Below are positions 34,638 through 43,190 of a DNA stretch of 64,000 nt, in pieces. The position numbers were made by a program, and so were the translations under genes. Every line of letters starts with the position of its first letter. The stretch's first letter is position 1. A model generated the notes under the pieces. The model made no database searches and was not told the DNA's origin. It saw only the letters and a list, made by a program, of their open reading frames with translations. The DNA comes from Ureibacillus sinduriensis BLB-1 = JCM 15800 (GTDB lineage Bacteria; Bacillota; Bacilli; Bacillales_A; Planococcaceae), in NCBI RefSeq assembly GCF_000772955.1, contig NZ_JPVO01000042.1:1-64000 (forward strand), read 5' to 3'.

Positions 34638-35747
34638 TTAATCATTCTTAATGACTTTTGCTTCAAGCGACGCTTGTTGTTCGTTGCTCATCGCTTGAAC
34701 TCTCAGCGCTTCTTCGATGGAATGGATTAGCTCTAGCTGTGTTTGTTTAAATAAGTTAATTTCGCTGTGAGAAATCGAAGTGAATTTATTTCGATCTTTG
34801 GCGGTTGTTTGAATCATTTTTGCATTTTTTTGCAGCATTTGTTCAGAAGTATCAATTAAACGACGTGTTGTTTGATCCGCTCTTCTCTGATTATTCATAT
34901 TCATAAGCATCGAGATTTGGGTTTGCCATAATGGAATCGTTGTCATGACAGATTGCTGTATTTTTTCAACAAGCATTTGGTTTGTTTGTTGAATCATACG
35001 GATCTGTGGTGCGGTTTGAATCGCAATTTCCCTGGACATTTGGAGGTCATATAGCCGTTTATCAACCCATTCGATGGAATTTTGCAAATCATTTAACCGT
35101 TGTTTATCCAATGGATTATTGGATAACCGAATAGACTGTTCCAGTTTAGGCAAATGATTATCGCATAGATCCTTTTTCTTCATCTCTGCAGCAGCAATAT
35201 ACACATTCAGATTATGATAGTATTCTTCATTTAATTGATATAATTCATTCAACATCTTCATATCGGCCAGTAATCCCTTTTGCGAGTGTTGCAACTGGAT
35301 GCTTAAACGGTCTACTTGTTTACTTAAACGGTTGTATTGGCTCATCATTTCCTGAATGGATGATTTCGAGCGATTAAATAGTTTTTGAAGGAAACTTTTG
35401 TCCCTTTCTATGAGATCATCAGGATTGATTTTATCGAGATGCTCCATCAGCTTATGTAAAATTTCCCGAATAGGGGATGTATCATTGCGCTGTACTCGAA
35501 TAAGCATATTATGAGTAAAGTTTTTTAATGAATGTTGTATTTCCGAGCCAAATTGCAGGACATTCTCATATTGGGAAGCATCCAATTTGCTTGCTATTAG
35601 TAATGCACGTGCCCGATCTTCTTCGTTTAGAGTGGTGAATACAGGTGTATCAGAATTGTAGATGGCCTTTTCAAACGAATGTAAAAAAGAGCCTTCATTA
35701 TTTGAAAACTCTTCAAATGGATGATCTAGGCTCTTTTTATTTGTCAT
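34638..35747 (-). CDS. yaaN: TelA/YaaN family protein
   Basis: A 369-residue, mostly helical coiled-coil protein of the TelA family (toxic anion resistance, Pfam TelA). Family blocks are visible: FNRSKSSIQEMMSQYNRL, MLNELYQLNEEYYHNLNVYI, LPKLEQSIRLSNN and the C-terminal IETS-like IDTSEQMLQKNAKMIQ. Members are linked to tellurite, nisin and other envelope stresses by genetics; biochemistry is unknown. It overlaps the stop of xpaC by one base (TAATG) as in the xpaC-yaaN operon of Bacillus subtilis. A paralogue lies at 56.7-57.8 kb. Confidence 0.92.
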   Translation of the reverse strand: MTNKKSLDHPFEEFSNNEGSFLHSFEKAIYNSDTPVFTTLNEEDRARALLIASKLDASQYENVLQFGSEIQHSLKNFTHNMLIRVQRNDTSPIREILHKLMEHLDKINPDDLIERDKSFLQKLFNRSKSSIQEMMSQYNRLSKQVDRLSIQLQHSQKGLLADMKMLNELYQLNEEYYHNLNVYIAAAEMKKKDLCDNHLPKLEQSIRLSNNPLDKQRLNDLQNSIEWVDKRLYDLQMSREIAIQTAPQIRMIQQTNQMLVEKIQQSVMTTIPLWQTQISMLMNMNNQRRADQTTRRLIDTSEQMLQKNAKMIQTTAKDRNKFTSISHSEINLFKQTQLELIHSIEEALRVQAMSNEQQASLEAKVIKND

Positions 35748-36394
35748 TATTTTCCACCCCGAAGTTCAATTTGCTGTAGTTTTTTAGCGTTTTCAAGTTT
35801 AACAAAATCCAATTCGATTCTAAGGCTTTCTAAGTCAGATTCAATCGCACATTTTAAATCATTTTCCATTGTACCATGTAGTCCTTTCAAGGTCTTGCGG
35901 GTATCTTCCAACGCCAAATGAATTTCCGTATCTTTCACTTGAGTTTGACTGAGCATTGTATATGTTTGTGTTAACTGAACTGCAGATGGCAAGTGTGAAT
36001 AAAAGAAATCCTGTACAGAATAAAATTTTTGCGGGTTACTCTGGACAATATTGACGATTCTTTTGGACAATTTCATCATTTCATTCAATAATTTGAAAGA
36101 ACGAACTGAACGAACACGAATATATTGTTGAGAAAGAGAATTGATATGACCCTTCGCTTGTTTGATTTGTGCTTCGATATGCTTAAATTCAGAGCGGGAT
36201 AACCCAAGCTCTTTGCTTCGTCTCGATTTTTGTATTGCTTTAATCGCTTTATTGCTGATTAAATAGGCAATAAATGATAAAATCGGCACGAAAATTAAAT
36301 CAAAATCAAAATTAAATATTGATAAAATAAACACTGTAAAGCCTATTAAAAAGTTGAGTGCATGTCTTATAAAAAAGTTTGCAGCGCCAAGCAT
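35747..36394 (-). CDS. xpaC: XpaC family membrane protein
   Basis: A 215-residue protein with two N-terminal hydrophobic helices (about 8-28 and 30-47) and a long cytoplasmic helical part. SRRSKELGLSRSEFKHIEAQI and FYSVQDFFYSHLPSAVQL are typical of XpaC, historically annotated as needed for hydrolysis of 5-bromo-4-chloroindolyl phosphate; its real activity is unknown. AAGGAGG lies 7 bases before the ATG. It is cotranscribed and translationally coupled with the TelA-family gene, suggesting a membrane-TelA complex. Confidence 0.92.
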   Translation of the reverse strand: MLGAANFFIRHALNFLIGFTVFILSIFNFDFDLIFVPILSFIAYLISNKAIKAIQKSRRSKELGLSRSEFKHIEAQIKQAKGHINSLSQQYIRVRSVRSFKLLNEMMKLSKRIVNIVQSNPQKFYSVQDFFYSHLPSAVQLTQTYTMLSQTQVKDTEIHLALEDTRKTLKGLHGTMENDLKCAIESDLESLRIELDFVKLENAKKLQQIELRGGK

Positions 36395-36714
36395 ATTCGT
36401 ACCTCCTTAATTTCTATACTTGTAATACGAAAAGAAAGATAAAAAAGTTTCAATACGTTTCGAACTTTTACGCTAAATTATCCTATAGTTTTACTTTAAA
36501 TAAATATATAAAAGAAAACAAGCATCTTGATATATATTTAGCAACTATTCGTATAGAGTGTTTATAATTTTTTCCCCCGGGGTAATATTCTGTAAACCAT
36601 ATTAAATAACATACATTGCTATTTTCGTCATCGCAACGCAAGCTCTGAGAATAGACATACTACTGCCGTTTCCATTAAAATACTTATTAGCAGAAGGAAA
36701 GGATCGAAATTAGT
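36395..36714. other. Intergenic stretch, nothing recognised
   Basis: About 320 bases between the divergent xpaC and DUF1033 genes. It should hold both promoters, but I cannot point to a convincing pair of hexamers. No coding frame with a ribosome site and no strong hairpin was seen. Confidence 0.5.
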
Positions 36715-37005
36715 GTGTACCAAATTATATATATGAAAGCAGATTACGAACCGTGGTGGCAATTTGAAGGATGGGAATCAACGATTGTTAGTACAACTTT
36801 ATTTGAAACGGAAAAGGAGTTTCAAGAAGGACTTCAAGCAACATTTATGGATTTTCGTCAAAAATTTGAACATGAAGCATCAAAAGAGGATAAATATTAT
36901 GCCTTTTGGACGGAAGAGGAGCGGGAATATTGTGAAGCATGTGAGGATGATATCCAGATATTTCATGGGATAATTATCAATCAATTGTTGGATAATAAGA
37001 TATGA
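36715..37005 (+). CDS. DUF1033 family protein
   Basis: A 96-residue acidic cytoplasmic protein: YQIIYMKADYEPWWQFEGWE at the N terminus, then DKYYAFWTEEEREYCEACED with two Cys. This matches DUF1033, found in Bacillales and Lactobacillales with no known role. The start is GTG, with AAAGGA about 11 bases upstream. The downstream csp gene has its own promoter, so the two are probably separate units. Confidence 0.85.
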   Translation: MYQIIYMKADYEPWWQFEGWESTIVSTTLFETEKEFQEGLQATFMDFRQKFEHEASKEDKYYAFWTEEEREYCEACEDDIQIFHGIIINQLLDNKI

Positions 37006-37058
37006 ACATATCAATTAACAGAAATGATTAAAAATTAGAAAAAAATTGAATATTGCAT

Positions 37059-37086
37059 TTGACAAATTGTCATAAGATGGTACAAT
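37059..37086 (+). promoter_or_regulatory. Predicted sigma-A promoter of the cold-shock gene
   Basis: A perfect TTGACA at 37059-37064 and TACAAT at 37081-37086 with a 16-base spacer. The transcript would have a leader of about 150 bases. Confidence 0.75.
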
Positions 37087-37124
37087 ATAAATAACAATAA
37101 AATTGCATGGCCGGGTACAAATTG

Positions 37125-37187
37125 ATTCACATATTACAAAGAGTGATCGGTGTAAAGTCGGTACTCTTTGTAATATGTGAATTTTTA
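37125..37187 (+). promoter_or_regulatory. 20-bp perfect hairpin in the csp leader
   Basis: 37125-37144 is the exact reverse complement of 37163-37182, with an 18-base loop, and is followed by TTTTATT. It could be an intrinsic terminator with conditional read-through, or a thermosensitive leader. It lies 55 bases before the start codon. Confidence 0.75.
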
Positions 37188-37241
37188 TTACGGTAAACAA
37201 TCACATATTGTTAATATTTTTATTTTTGGAGGTTTTCTTAA

Positions 37242-37442
37242 ATGAAACAAGGTACAGTAAAATGGTTTAACTCAGAAAAAGGTTTTGGTTTCATCGAGGT
37301 TGAAGGAGAAAACGACGTATTCGTACACTTCTCAGCTATTCAAGGTGAAGGATTTAAAACACTTGACGAAGGTCAAAAAGTGGAATTCGAGGTTGTTGAT
37401 GGAAACCGCGGACCACAAGCTGCTAACGTTGTAAAACTTTAA
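37242..37442 (+). CDS. Cold-shock protein, CspA family
   Basis: A 66-residue single OB-fold RNA chaperone. RNP1 is KGFGFIEVE and RNP2 is VFVHFSAI, both intact, inside [15 protein letters not shown]. Such proteins melt RNA secondary structure and act as transcription antiterminators. GGAGG lies 9 bases before the ATG. The long structured leader is typical of cold-inducible csp genes, and a terminator follows the gene. It cannot be assigned to CspB, CspC or CspD by eye. Confidence 0.97.
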   Translation: MKQGTVKWFNSEKGFGFIEVEGENDVFVHFSAIQGEGFKTLDEGQKVEFEVVDGNRGPQAANVVKL

Positions 37443-37472
37443 TTAGTACTAACTAAACTAAAAACGTTATTT

Positions 37473-37508
37473 AGAGGCATCCCTACGAAGAGGGGTGTCT
37501 CTTTTATT
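37473..37508 (+). terminator. Intrinsic terminator after the cold-shock gene
   Basis: AGAGGCATCCCT pairs with AGGGGTGTCTCT around a 6-base loop, then a T-rich tract. Confidence 0.85.
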
Positions 37509-37655
37509 TTGTGTTCATTTTTAGATTATACCGGTCCATTCCAGAATGGGCAGGGGAGGGCGACGGTTGGAAAGTAGTTCAGCCTTATTTACGAGAAGTG
37601 CTTTGCATCATAGTTTGTTCATCTCATAATATTATTATGTAAACTAAAGAAGGAT

Positions 37656-37690
37656 ATAAAAAATCCGTAAACTTTAAGAGCTTACGGATT
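37656..37690 (-). terminator. Intrinsic terminator of the ABC-F gene
   Basis: On the minus strand AATCCGTAA pairs with TTACGGATT and is followed by six T residues, 13 bases past the stop codon. Confidence 0.88.
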
Positions 37691-37703
37691 AGTACAGATT
37701 TGC

Positions 37704-39308
37704 TTATTTATTTCCTTGTGTTTCTTTCCATTCTAAGAACTCGTCGTATGTCAATTGTTTATCCAGAATCGAACCATCTTCTTGAATCTCAATAACACGA
37801 TTTGCGATTGTTTGGATAAATTGGTGGTCATGTGATGTGAAAATCATGGCACCTTTGAAACGAATCAATCCTTCATTAAGTGCTTGAATTGATTCCAAGT
37901 CTAAATGGTTAGTAGGTTCATCCAATAATAATACGTTGGAGTTTGAAAGCATCATTTTGGACAGCATGCATCGAACTTTTTCTCCACCCGATAAAACAGA
38001 AGGGGACTTTTTCACTTCTTCTCCGGAGAATAACATACGTCCCAGGAATCCTCGCAAGAAGCTTTCTGTTTCATCTTCAGGTGAATATTGGCGCAGCCAT
38101 TCAACCAATGATTTTTCTGAACCTGTGAAGTATTTATCATGGTCATTTTCAAAGTAGCTTTGGGAAGTTGTGACACCCCATTTAAATGAACCACTATCTG
38201 CTTGGCGTTGCTCCGTCAAAATATCCATTAGGGCTGTTTTGGCAATTGGGCTTCCAAGTAATACGATTTTGTCCTCTTTATTCATCATAAAGCGGATATC
38301 TTTAAATAACACTTCACCTTCTTGAGATGCAGACAAGCCTTCAACAGTTAATACATCATTTCCGATTTCTCGGCCAACTTGGAAATTGATGAAAGGATAC
38401 TTACGACTTGAAGGTTTGATATCGTCCAATTCGATTTTATCCAGCATTTTTTTACGTGAAGTTGCTTGGCTTGATTTGGAAGCATTTGCAGAGAAACGGG
38501 CAACGAATGCTTGTAACTCTTTAATTTTTTCTTCCTTTTTCTTGTTTTGGTCTTGTGCCATTTTAAGGGCTAACTGGCTTGATTCATACCAAAAATCGTA
38601 GTTCCCAACGTAGATCTGGATTTTCGAGAAATCTAAGTCCGCAATATGCGTACACACTTTGTTTAAGAAGTGTCGGTCATGGGATACTACAATAACAGTA
38701 TTTTCGAAGTTGATTAAAAACTCTTCCAACCATTTAATGGCTTGCAAATCAAGGTGGTTGGTAGGCTCGTCAAGTAATAGCACGTCAGGTTTACCAAATA
38801 AAGCTTGAGCTAATAGAACTTTGACTTTATCCGAACCTTCCAAGTCTGCCATTTGCACATAGTGTAATTCGTCACCGATACCTAATCCATTTAATAAGGT
38901 TGCAGCTTCGGATTCTGCTTCCCAACCGTTTAAATCTGCAAATTCACCCTCCAGTTCTGCGGCACGCATACCGTCTTCATCGGAGAATTCTTCTTTCATA
39001 TAAATAGCATCTTTTTCGGCTTTTACTTCCCAAAGGCGTTTATTACCCATTACTACCGTATCAAGTACGTTGAACTCATCGTATTCAAAGTGGTTTTGTT
39101 TTAAAACGGATAAACGTTCATCTTTCCCCATCGATACATGACCTTCCTGAGGTTCAATATCCCCGGATAGGATCTTAAGGAAAGTGGATTTTCCGGCACC
39201 ATTCGCACCGATTAGTCCATAACAGTTCCCCGGTGTGAATTTAATATTTACGTCTTCAAATAGTTTGCGATCGCCATAACGAAGACCTACATTGCTAACT
39301 TGAATCAT
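37704..39308 (-). CDS. ykpA: ABC-F ATPase, YkpA/YbiT type
   Basis: A 534-residue soluble protein with two ATPase domains, no membrane part, and the charged inter-domain linker (NKKKEEKIKELQAFVARFS) that reaches into the ribosomal P/E region in ABC-F factors. Walker A of domain 1 is GANGAGKST; its signature is the divergent LEGSDKVKVLLAQ. Domain 2 has a degenerate Walker A (GSPIAKTAL) but an intact LSGGEKVRCML. Both divergences are typical of the YkpA branch as I remember it. AAGGAGG precedes the ATG. It is a housekeeping translation factor, not a resistance determinant, as far as can be judged. Confidence 0.93.
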   Translation of the reverse strand: MIQVSNVGLRYGDRKLFEDVNIKFTPGNCYGLIGANGAGKSTFLKILSGDIEPQEGHVSMGKDERLSVLKQNHFEYDEFNVLDTVVMGNKRLWEVKAEKDAIYMKEEFSDEDGMRAAELEGEFADLNGWEAESEAATLLNGLGIGDELHYVQMADLEGSDKVKVLLAQALFGKPDVLLLDEPTNHLDLQAIKWLEEFLINFENTVIVVSHDRHFLNKVCTHIADLDFSKIQIYVGNYDFWYESSQLALKMAQDQNKKKEEKIKELQAFVARFSANASKSSQATSRKKMLDKIELDDIKPSSRKYPFINFQVGREIGNDVLTVEGLSASQEGEVLFKDIRFMMNKEDKIVLLGSPIAKTALMDILTEQRQADSGSFKWGVTTSQSYFENDHDKYFTGSEKSLVEWLRQYSPEDETESFLRGFLGRMLFSGEEVKKSPSVLSGGEKVRCMLSKMMLSNSNVLLLDEPTNHLDLESIQALNEGLIRFKGAMIFTSHDHQFIQTIANRVIEIQEDGSILDKQLTYDEFLEWKETQGNK

Positions 39309-39373
39309 GTAAGCTCCTCCTTTTTATATTCAGCTAAATTGCTTCAAAAATCTCTTTTGTACACAATGTTTCT

Positions 39374-39379
39374 ATTATA
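39374..39379 (-). promoter_or_regulatory. Predicted extended -10 promoter element of ykpA
   Basis: On the minus strand TGCTATAAT gives an extended -10 (TGnTATAAT), about 65 bases upstream of the start codon. The -35 region is weak. Confidence 0.5.
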
Positions 39380-39518
39380 GCATGGAGATGGAACAAAAGC
39401 TACAAATCACCGGGATACCCATCTTTACTGCAAGTAAAAAAAACAATCCATTCCCCGATTTTTTCTTTTGTGTTCTTTCTAGTATAATAAAGGAACTACT
39501 TAAATAGAGAGGTAGATT

Positions 39519-41282
39519 ATGATACAACAAGCACAACAAATTTTGAAACAATACTTTGGTTACGATAGTTTCCGTTCAGGACAACAGCAAGTAATCGAAA
39601 ATGTACTAAATGGACGCGATACTTTATGTGTTATGCCGACTGGAGGTGGCAAATCACTTTGCTATCAAGTACCCGCACTATATGTGGAGGGTACAACGAT
39701 CGTTATTTCGCCGCTTATTTCTCTGATGAAGGATCAGGTGGATCTTCTTCATTCAAATGGGGTACAAGCCGCATATATCAACAGTTCATTAACTTTTGGC
39801 CAAATCAATGAAACGATGGAAAATGTGAAAAATGGAACTGTAAAGCTTTTATATATTGCACCTGAGCGACTGGAAAATGAAATTTTTCGTCAGGAACTCT
39901 CAAAGCTTCATGTCCCTTTAATTGCAATCGATGAAGCCCATTGTATTTCTCAATGGGGGCACGATTTCAGACCGAGTTATCGCACGATTTCCTCACTCGT
40001 AACTCTTTGGAAAAAAAAGCCTACAGTGATCGCCTTGACCGCAACGGCAACACCCACAGTCAGCGAAGATATTTGTTCGCTGTTGAATATAAAAGTAGAA
40101 GATAGTTTTATTACGGGTTTTTCGAGAGATAATCTTTCATTTAAAGTGCTGATTGGTGAGAACAGGGAGCAGTACATTAAAAAATATGTAAAAAATAATG
40201 AAAATGAAGTGGGAATCATCTATGCAGCTACCAGAAAATCGGTGGAATCCGTCTACGAGTTGCTACTAAAAAATGGCGTACGGGTTGCAAAGTACCATGG
40301 TGGTATGGGGGAAGCTGAAAGAACCGAAGAGCAAAACCGCTTCTTGCAAGATGAAGTGCAAGTGATGGTAGCCACAAATGCCTTTGGAATGGGAATAAAT
40401 AAAACGAACGTTCGTTTTGTTATACACTATCAGATGCCGAGAAATATGGAGAGCTATTACCAGGAAGCGGGAAGGGCGGGGCGTGATGGATTGCCAAGTG
40501 AATGCATCCTGCTCTATAGCTCCTCAGATGAGCAGACACAGCGATTCCTTATTGATCAAGCTCAAGACCGCACCCGCATTCCAATGGAACTCGAAAAACT
40601 GCAAAGTATGGTCGACTACTGCCATACCGAAAATTGCCTACAGTCCTACATTGTCCAGTATTTTGGCGAGACTCGAATTTCCGAGTGTGGACAATGCAGT
40701 AATTGTATCGACAGTCGCCCTAAACTGGATGTGACCGAAGACGCTCAGAAAGTACTATCATGTGTTGTCCGTATGGGGCAAAAATTTGGCAAGACGATTA
40801 CCGCCCAAGTATTGGCAGGTTCCCGCAATAAAAAAATTGAAGGGTTCAGGCATCTCTCAACATTCGGGATCTTGAAACCGATGTCTGCAAAAGAAATTTC
40901 AAGTTTCATCGAATTTTTAATATCTGAAAAAGTGTTATTGGTTCAACCTGGGCAATTTCCTACCATTTATATTTCCGATGAAGGAAAGGCTGTTCTTTTA
41001 GGAAATAAAAAGGTTCTGCGCCGTACGAAAATAGAAGTGAGTGCCGTCAAACAGGATGATCCTTTATTCGAACATTTGCGTGCAGTTCGAAAAGAGTTGG
41101 CTGAAAAAGAAGGCGTTCCTCCTTTTGTTGTCTTTTCCGATAAGACTTTAAAAGATATGTGCGATAAAAAACCTACTGATGAAGAAATGTTCCTCTCGGT
41201 TAGTGGAGTGGGGCAAAATAAGCTGGAACGATACGGTACTATATTCCTAAAGGCAATAAAAGAATTTAGCTCCATTCAATAA
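39519..41282 (+). CDS. recQ: ATP-dependent DNA helicase RecQ
   Basis: A 587-residue 3'-5' helicase. The N-terminal FGYDSFRSGQQQVI is motif 0, PTGGGKSLCYQVPAL motif I, DEAHCISQWGHDFRPSY motif II with the aromatic loop, and GRAGRDGLPSECILLY motif VI. A zinc-binding RQC region follows (Cys residues in HTENCLQS and ECGQCSNC), then a C-terminal HRDC domain (PLFEHLRAVRKELAEKEGVPPF). All three modules make it a complete RecQ rather than the shorter RecS. GAGAGG lies 6 bases before the ATG. A bidirectional terminator follows. Confidence 0.96.
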   Translation: MIQQAQQILKQYFGYDSFRSGQQQVIENVLNGRDTLCVMPTGGGKSLCYQVPALYVEGTTIVISPLISLMKDQVDLLHSNGVQAAYINSSLTFGQINETMENVKNGTVKLLYIAPERLENEIFRQELSKLHVPLIAIDEAHCISQWGHDFRPSYRTISSLVTLWKKKPTVIALTATATPTVSEDICSLLNIKVEDSFITGFSRDNLSFKVLIGENREQYIKKYVKNNENEVGIIYAATRKSVESVYELLLKNGVRVAKYHGGMGEAERTEEQNRFLQDEVQVMVATNAFGMGINKTNVRFVIHYQMPRNMESYYQEAGRAGRDGLPSECILLYSSSDEQTQRFLIDQAQDRTRIPMELEKLQSMVDYCHTENCLQSYIVQYFGETRISECGQCSNCIDSRPKLDVTEDAQKVLSCVVRMGQKFGKTITAQVLAGSRNKKIEGFRHLSTFGILKPMSAKEISSFIEFLISEKVLLVQPGQFPTIYISDEGKAVLLGNKKVLRRTKIEVSAVKQDDPLFEHLRAVRKELAEKEGVPPFVVFSDKTLKDMCDKKPTDEEMFLSVSGVGQNKLERYGTIFLKAIKEFSSIQ

Positions 41283-41313
41283 CGACATTTCCCCCATATT
41301 GCCATCAAAATAT

Positions 41314-41355
41314 AAAAGGCGACAAAATCCAGCCAAGGATTTGTCGTCTTTTGTA
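41314..41355. terminator. Bidirectional terminator between recQ and the second msrA
   Basis: AAAAGGCGACAAAATCC pairs with GGATTTGTCGTCTTTT around a 6-base loop, with T-rich ends on both strands. Confidence 0.9.
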
Positions 41356-41392
41356 CTATTATCTTATTGCCCATGAAATGATTTGGATTAAT

Positions 41393-41908
41393 TTATTTCC
41401 AGTGCGAGTCGATAAACTCGTCCCGACCTGATTTTTCACGGTCTTCTTTATAATGAGCTTCCTCTTTTTTGTAATAATCTTGATGGTAACCTTCTGCTTC
41501 ATAGAAAGTATTTGCTTCTCTAATTTGTGTCACAATCGGTTTTTTAAAGCGTCCGCTGTTCGCCAATTGCTGTTTTGAGTTTTCTGCAATATGATGCTGT
41601 TCCTCATTGTGATAGAAAATGGCTGTTTTATAGGATTCACCGCGGTCGTGGAACTGCCCTCCATCATCCGTTGGATCAATCTGCATCCAATAGATGTCCA
41701 ATAGTTTTTCATAAGGGAATACAATCGGATCGAACTCAATTTGAACAACTTCCAAATGTCCGGTATTTCCTTCTTTTACTTGCTCGTATGTAGGGTTCTC
41801 TACGTTTCCACCCATGTAGCCGGAAGTCACTTTATGTATACCATCCCATTCAACAAAAGGTTTTACCATACACCAGAAACATCCACCTGCAAATGTTGCT
41901 TTTTCCAT
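41393..41908 (-). CDS. msrA: Peptide methionine-(S)-sulfoxide reductase MsrA, second copy
   Basis: A 171-residue MsrA with catalytic Cys-10 in [22 protein letters not shown] and [16 protein letters not shown]. It differs clearly from the first copy and has a longer C-terminal tail with [13 protein letters not shown], similar to proteobacterial-type forms. GGAGG lies 9 bases before the ATG. Unlike the other copy it stands alone without msrB. Separate regulation is likely, but no specific operator is visible. Activity is predicted from intact active-site residues. Confidence 0.95.
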   Translation of the reverse strand: MEKATFAGGCFWCMVKPFVEWDGIHKVTSGYMGGNVENPTYEQVKEGNTGHLEVVQIEFDPIVFPYEKLLDIYWMQIDPTDDGGQFHDRGESYKTAIFYHNEEQHHIAENSKQQLANSGRFKKPIVTQIREANTFYEAEGYHQDYYKKEEAHYKEDREKSGRDEFIDSHWK

Positions 41909-42095
41909 ATTTTTACGCCTCCAATGCTTAAAATAAATAGTATTGTAACATGATATAGTTGACGAAACAAATTATTAGAATTATTTATTGGTTATTTCAA
42001 GCAACTTGTCTATATGCGTAGTATAATAATGGGAAAATGAACCTTTCTATCGTTCCAGTCGTCTGGTAATTGAATTTCAAAAGGGGAGAAAAAAG

Positions 42096-43043
42096 ATGGA
42101 AGAACAACCACTGGAAGAAAAACGACAGACTCGCCGCAAAAAAAGGAAATTGCGAAAAGGAAGACTTTTTTTTACTTTGCTTATCCTATTACTAATCGGC
42201 ATCGGTATTTTCTCTTACTTCCAATATCGGAGCGGGCTTAATCTTGCATCAAAAACAAAATTACCGGAGGCGGAATTTGTTGCAGATAAATCAGACGGGA
42301 AGATAAAAAACTACTTAATTATTGGAGTGGATAGTAGGGGGGAAGAGGAATCACGATCGGATACAATGATGCTGTTATCTTGGAATCAAGATACTAACGA
42401 TTTGAAGCTGGTATCCTTTATGCGGGACATTTATGCAGATATACCGGGATATAAATCTTACAAATTAAATACCGCCTATTATTTAGGGGGCGTGCAACTG
42501 CTTAAAGAAACATTGAATTCGATGTTTGAAGTTCCGATACACCATTACGCTTTAATCGATTTTAAAAGTTTTGAATCACTTATAGACATATTAGCACCTA
42601 ATGGCATTGAAATGGATGTCGAGAAAGATATGTCTGCCTTTATCGGTGTGACGCTTTCAAAAGGTCAACAGCGGTTGAACGGTCAAGAGCTTCTGGGTTA
42701 TGCACGGTTCAGGCACGATGCCGAGGGTGATTTTGGCCGCGTCGAACGTCAGCAAAAAGTGATTGATGCTCTGAAGGATGAACTGTTATCGCCTTCTAAT
42801 ATGGATAATCTTCCTAAATTCATCGGTGCAGCACAAGGGTACATTACGACGGATTTGACTACATCCGAGGAGATAAAAAGCGTGCTGTCTCTTGCACTTG
42901 GTGGAAAAGTGGAAATAGAAAAATTAACAATCCCTGTCGAGGGCAGTTACGATTATCAATCATACAGCCATGCCGGGGAAGTGATCGAAATCGATGTAGA
43001 TGCCAATAGACAGTATTTACATGATTTTTTACAGCTGAAGTAG
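42096..43043 (+). CDS. LytR-CpsA-Psr (LCP) family protein
   Basis: A 315-residue membrane-anchored phosphotransferase of the LCP family, which attaches teichoic acids or other anionic glycopolymers to peptidoglycan. A basic cytoplasmic head (residues 1-24) precedes one helix (about 25-44). The LCP domain begins NYLIIGVDSRGEEESRSDTM and carries SFMRDIYADIPGY, GGVQLLKETLNSMF and GYARFRHDAEGDFGRVERQQ, with the Arg/Asp residues that bind pyrophosphate. AAGGGGAG lies 7 bases before the ATG. It is closest to TagT/U/V-type proteins; which one is unclear. Confidence 0.94.
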   Translation: MEEQPLEEKRQTRRKKRKLRKGRLFFTLLILLLIGIGIFSYFQYRSGLNLASKTKLPEAEFVADKSDGKIKNYLIIGVDSRGEEESRSDTMMLLSWNQDTNDLKLVSFMRDIYADIPGYKSYKLNTAYYLGGVQLLKETLNSMFEVPIHHYALIDFKSFESLIDILAPNGIEMDVEKDMSAFIGVTLSKGQQRLNGQELLGYARFRHDAEGDFGRVERQQKVIDALKDELLSPSNMDNLPKFIGAAQGYITTDLTTSEEIKSVLSLALGGKVEIEKLTIPVEGSYDYQSYSHAGEVIEIDVDANRQYLHDFLQLK

Positions 43044-43190
43044 GAATAAAAAGCACAATGCTTCCTCGAATCATAGTAGAAAACTATCTTCTATAAATTC
43101 CAACCGTTGGGAGTTGTTGCACTTTATAAGAAAACATGGTACATGGTAAAATAAAACAAGTATAAATTCAAAGTTTGACGAGGTGGTTTT

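Noticed and set aside
34638-36394. Tellurite resistance operon
   Set aside because: TelA-family membership alone does not show tellurite resistance; the xpaC-yaaN pair is a conserved chromosomal locus in Bacillales.
36379-36567. 62-codon frame in the xpaC upstream region
   Set aside because: Starts within the xpaC coding region on the opposite strand and has no ribosome site or motif.
37704-39308. Antibiotic-resistance ABC-F protein
   Set aside because: Sequence features point to the housekeeping YkpA/YbiT branch, and there is no attenuator leader upstream of the kind found with resistance ABC-F genes.
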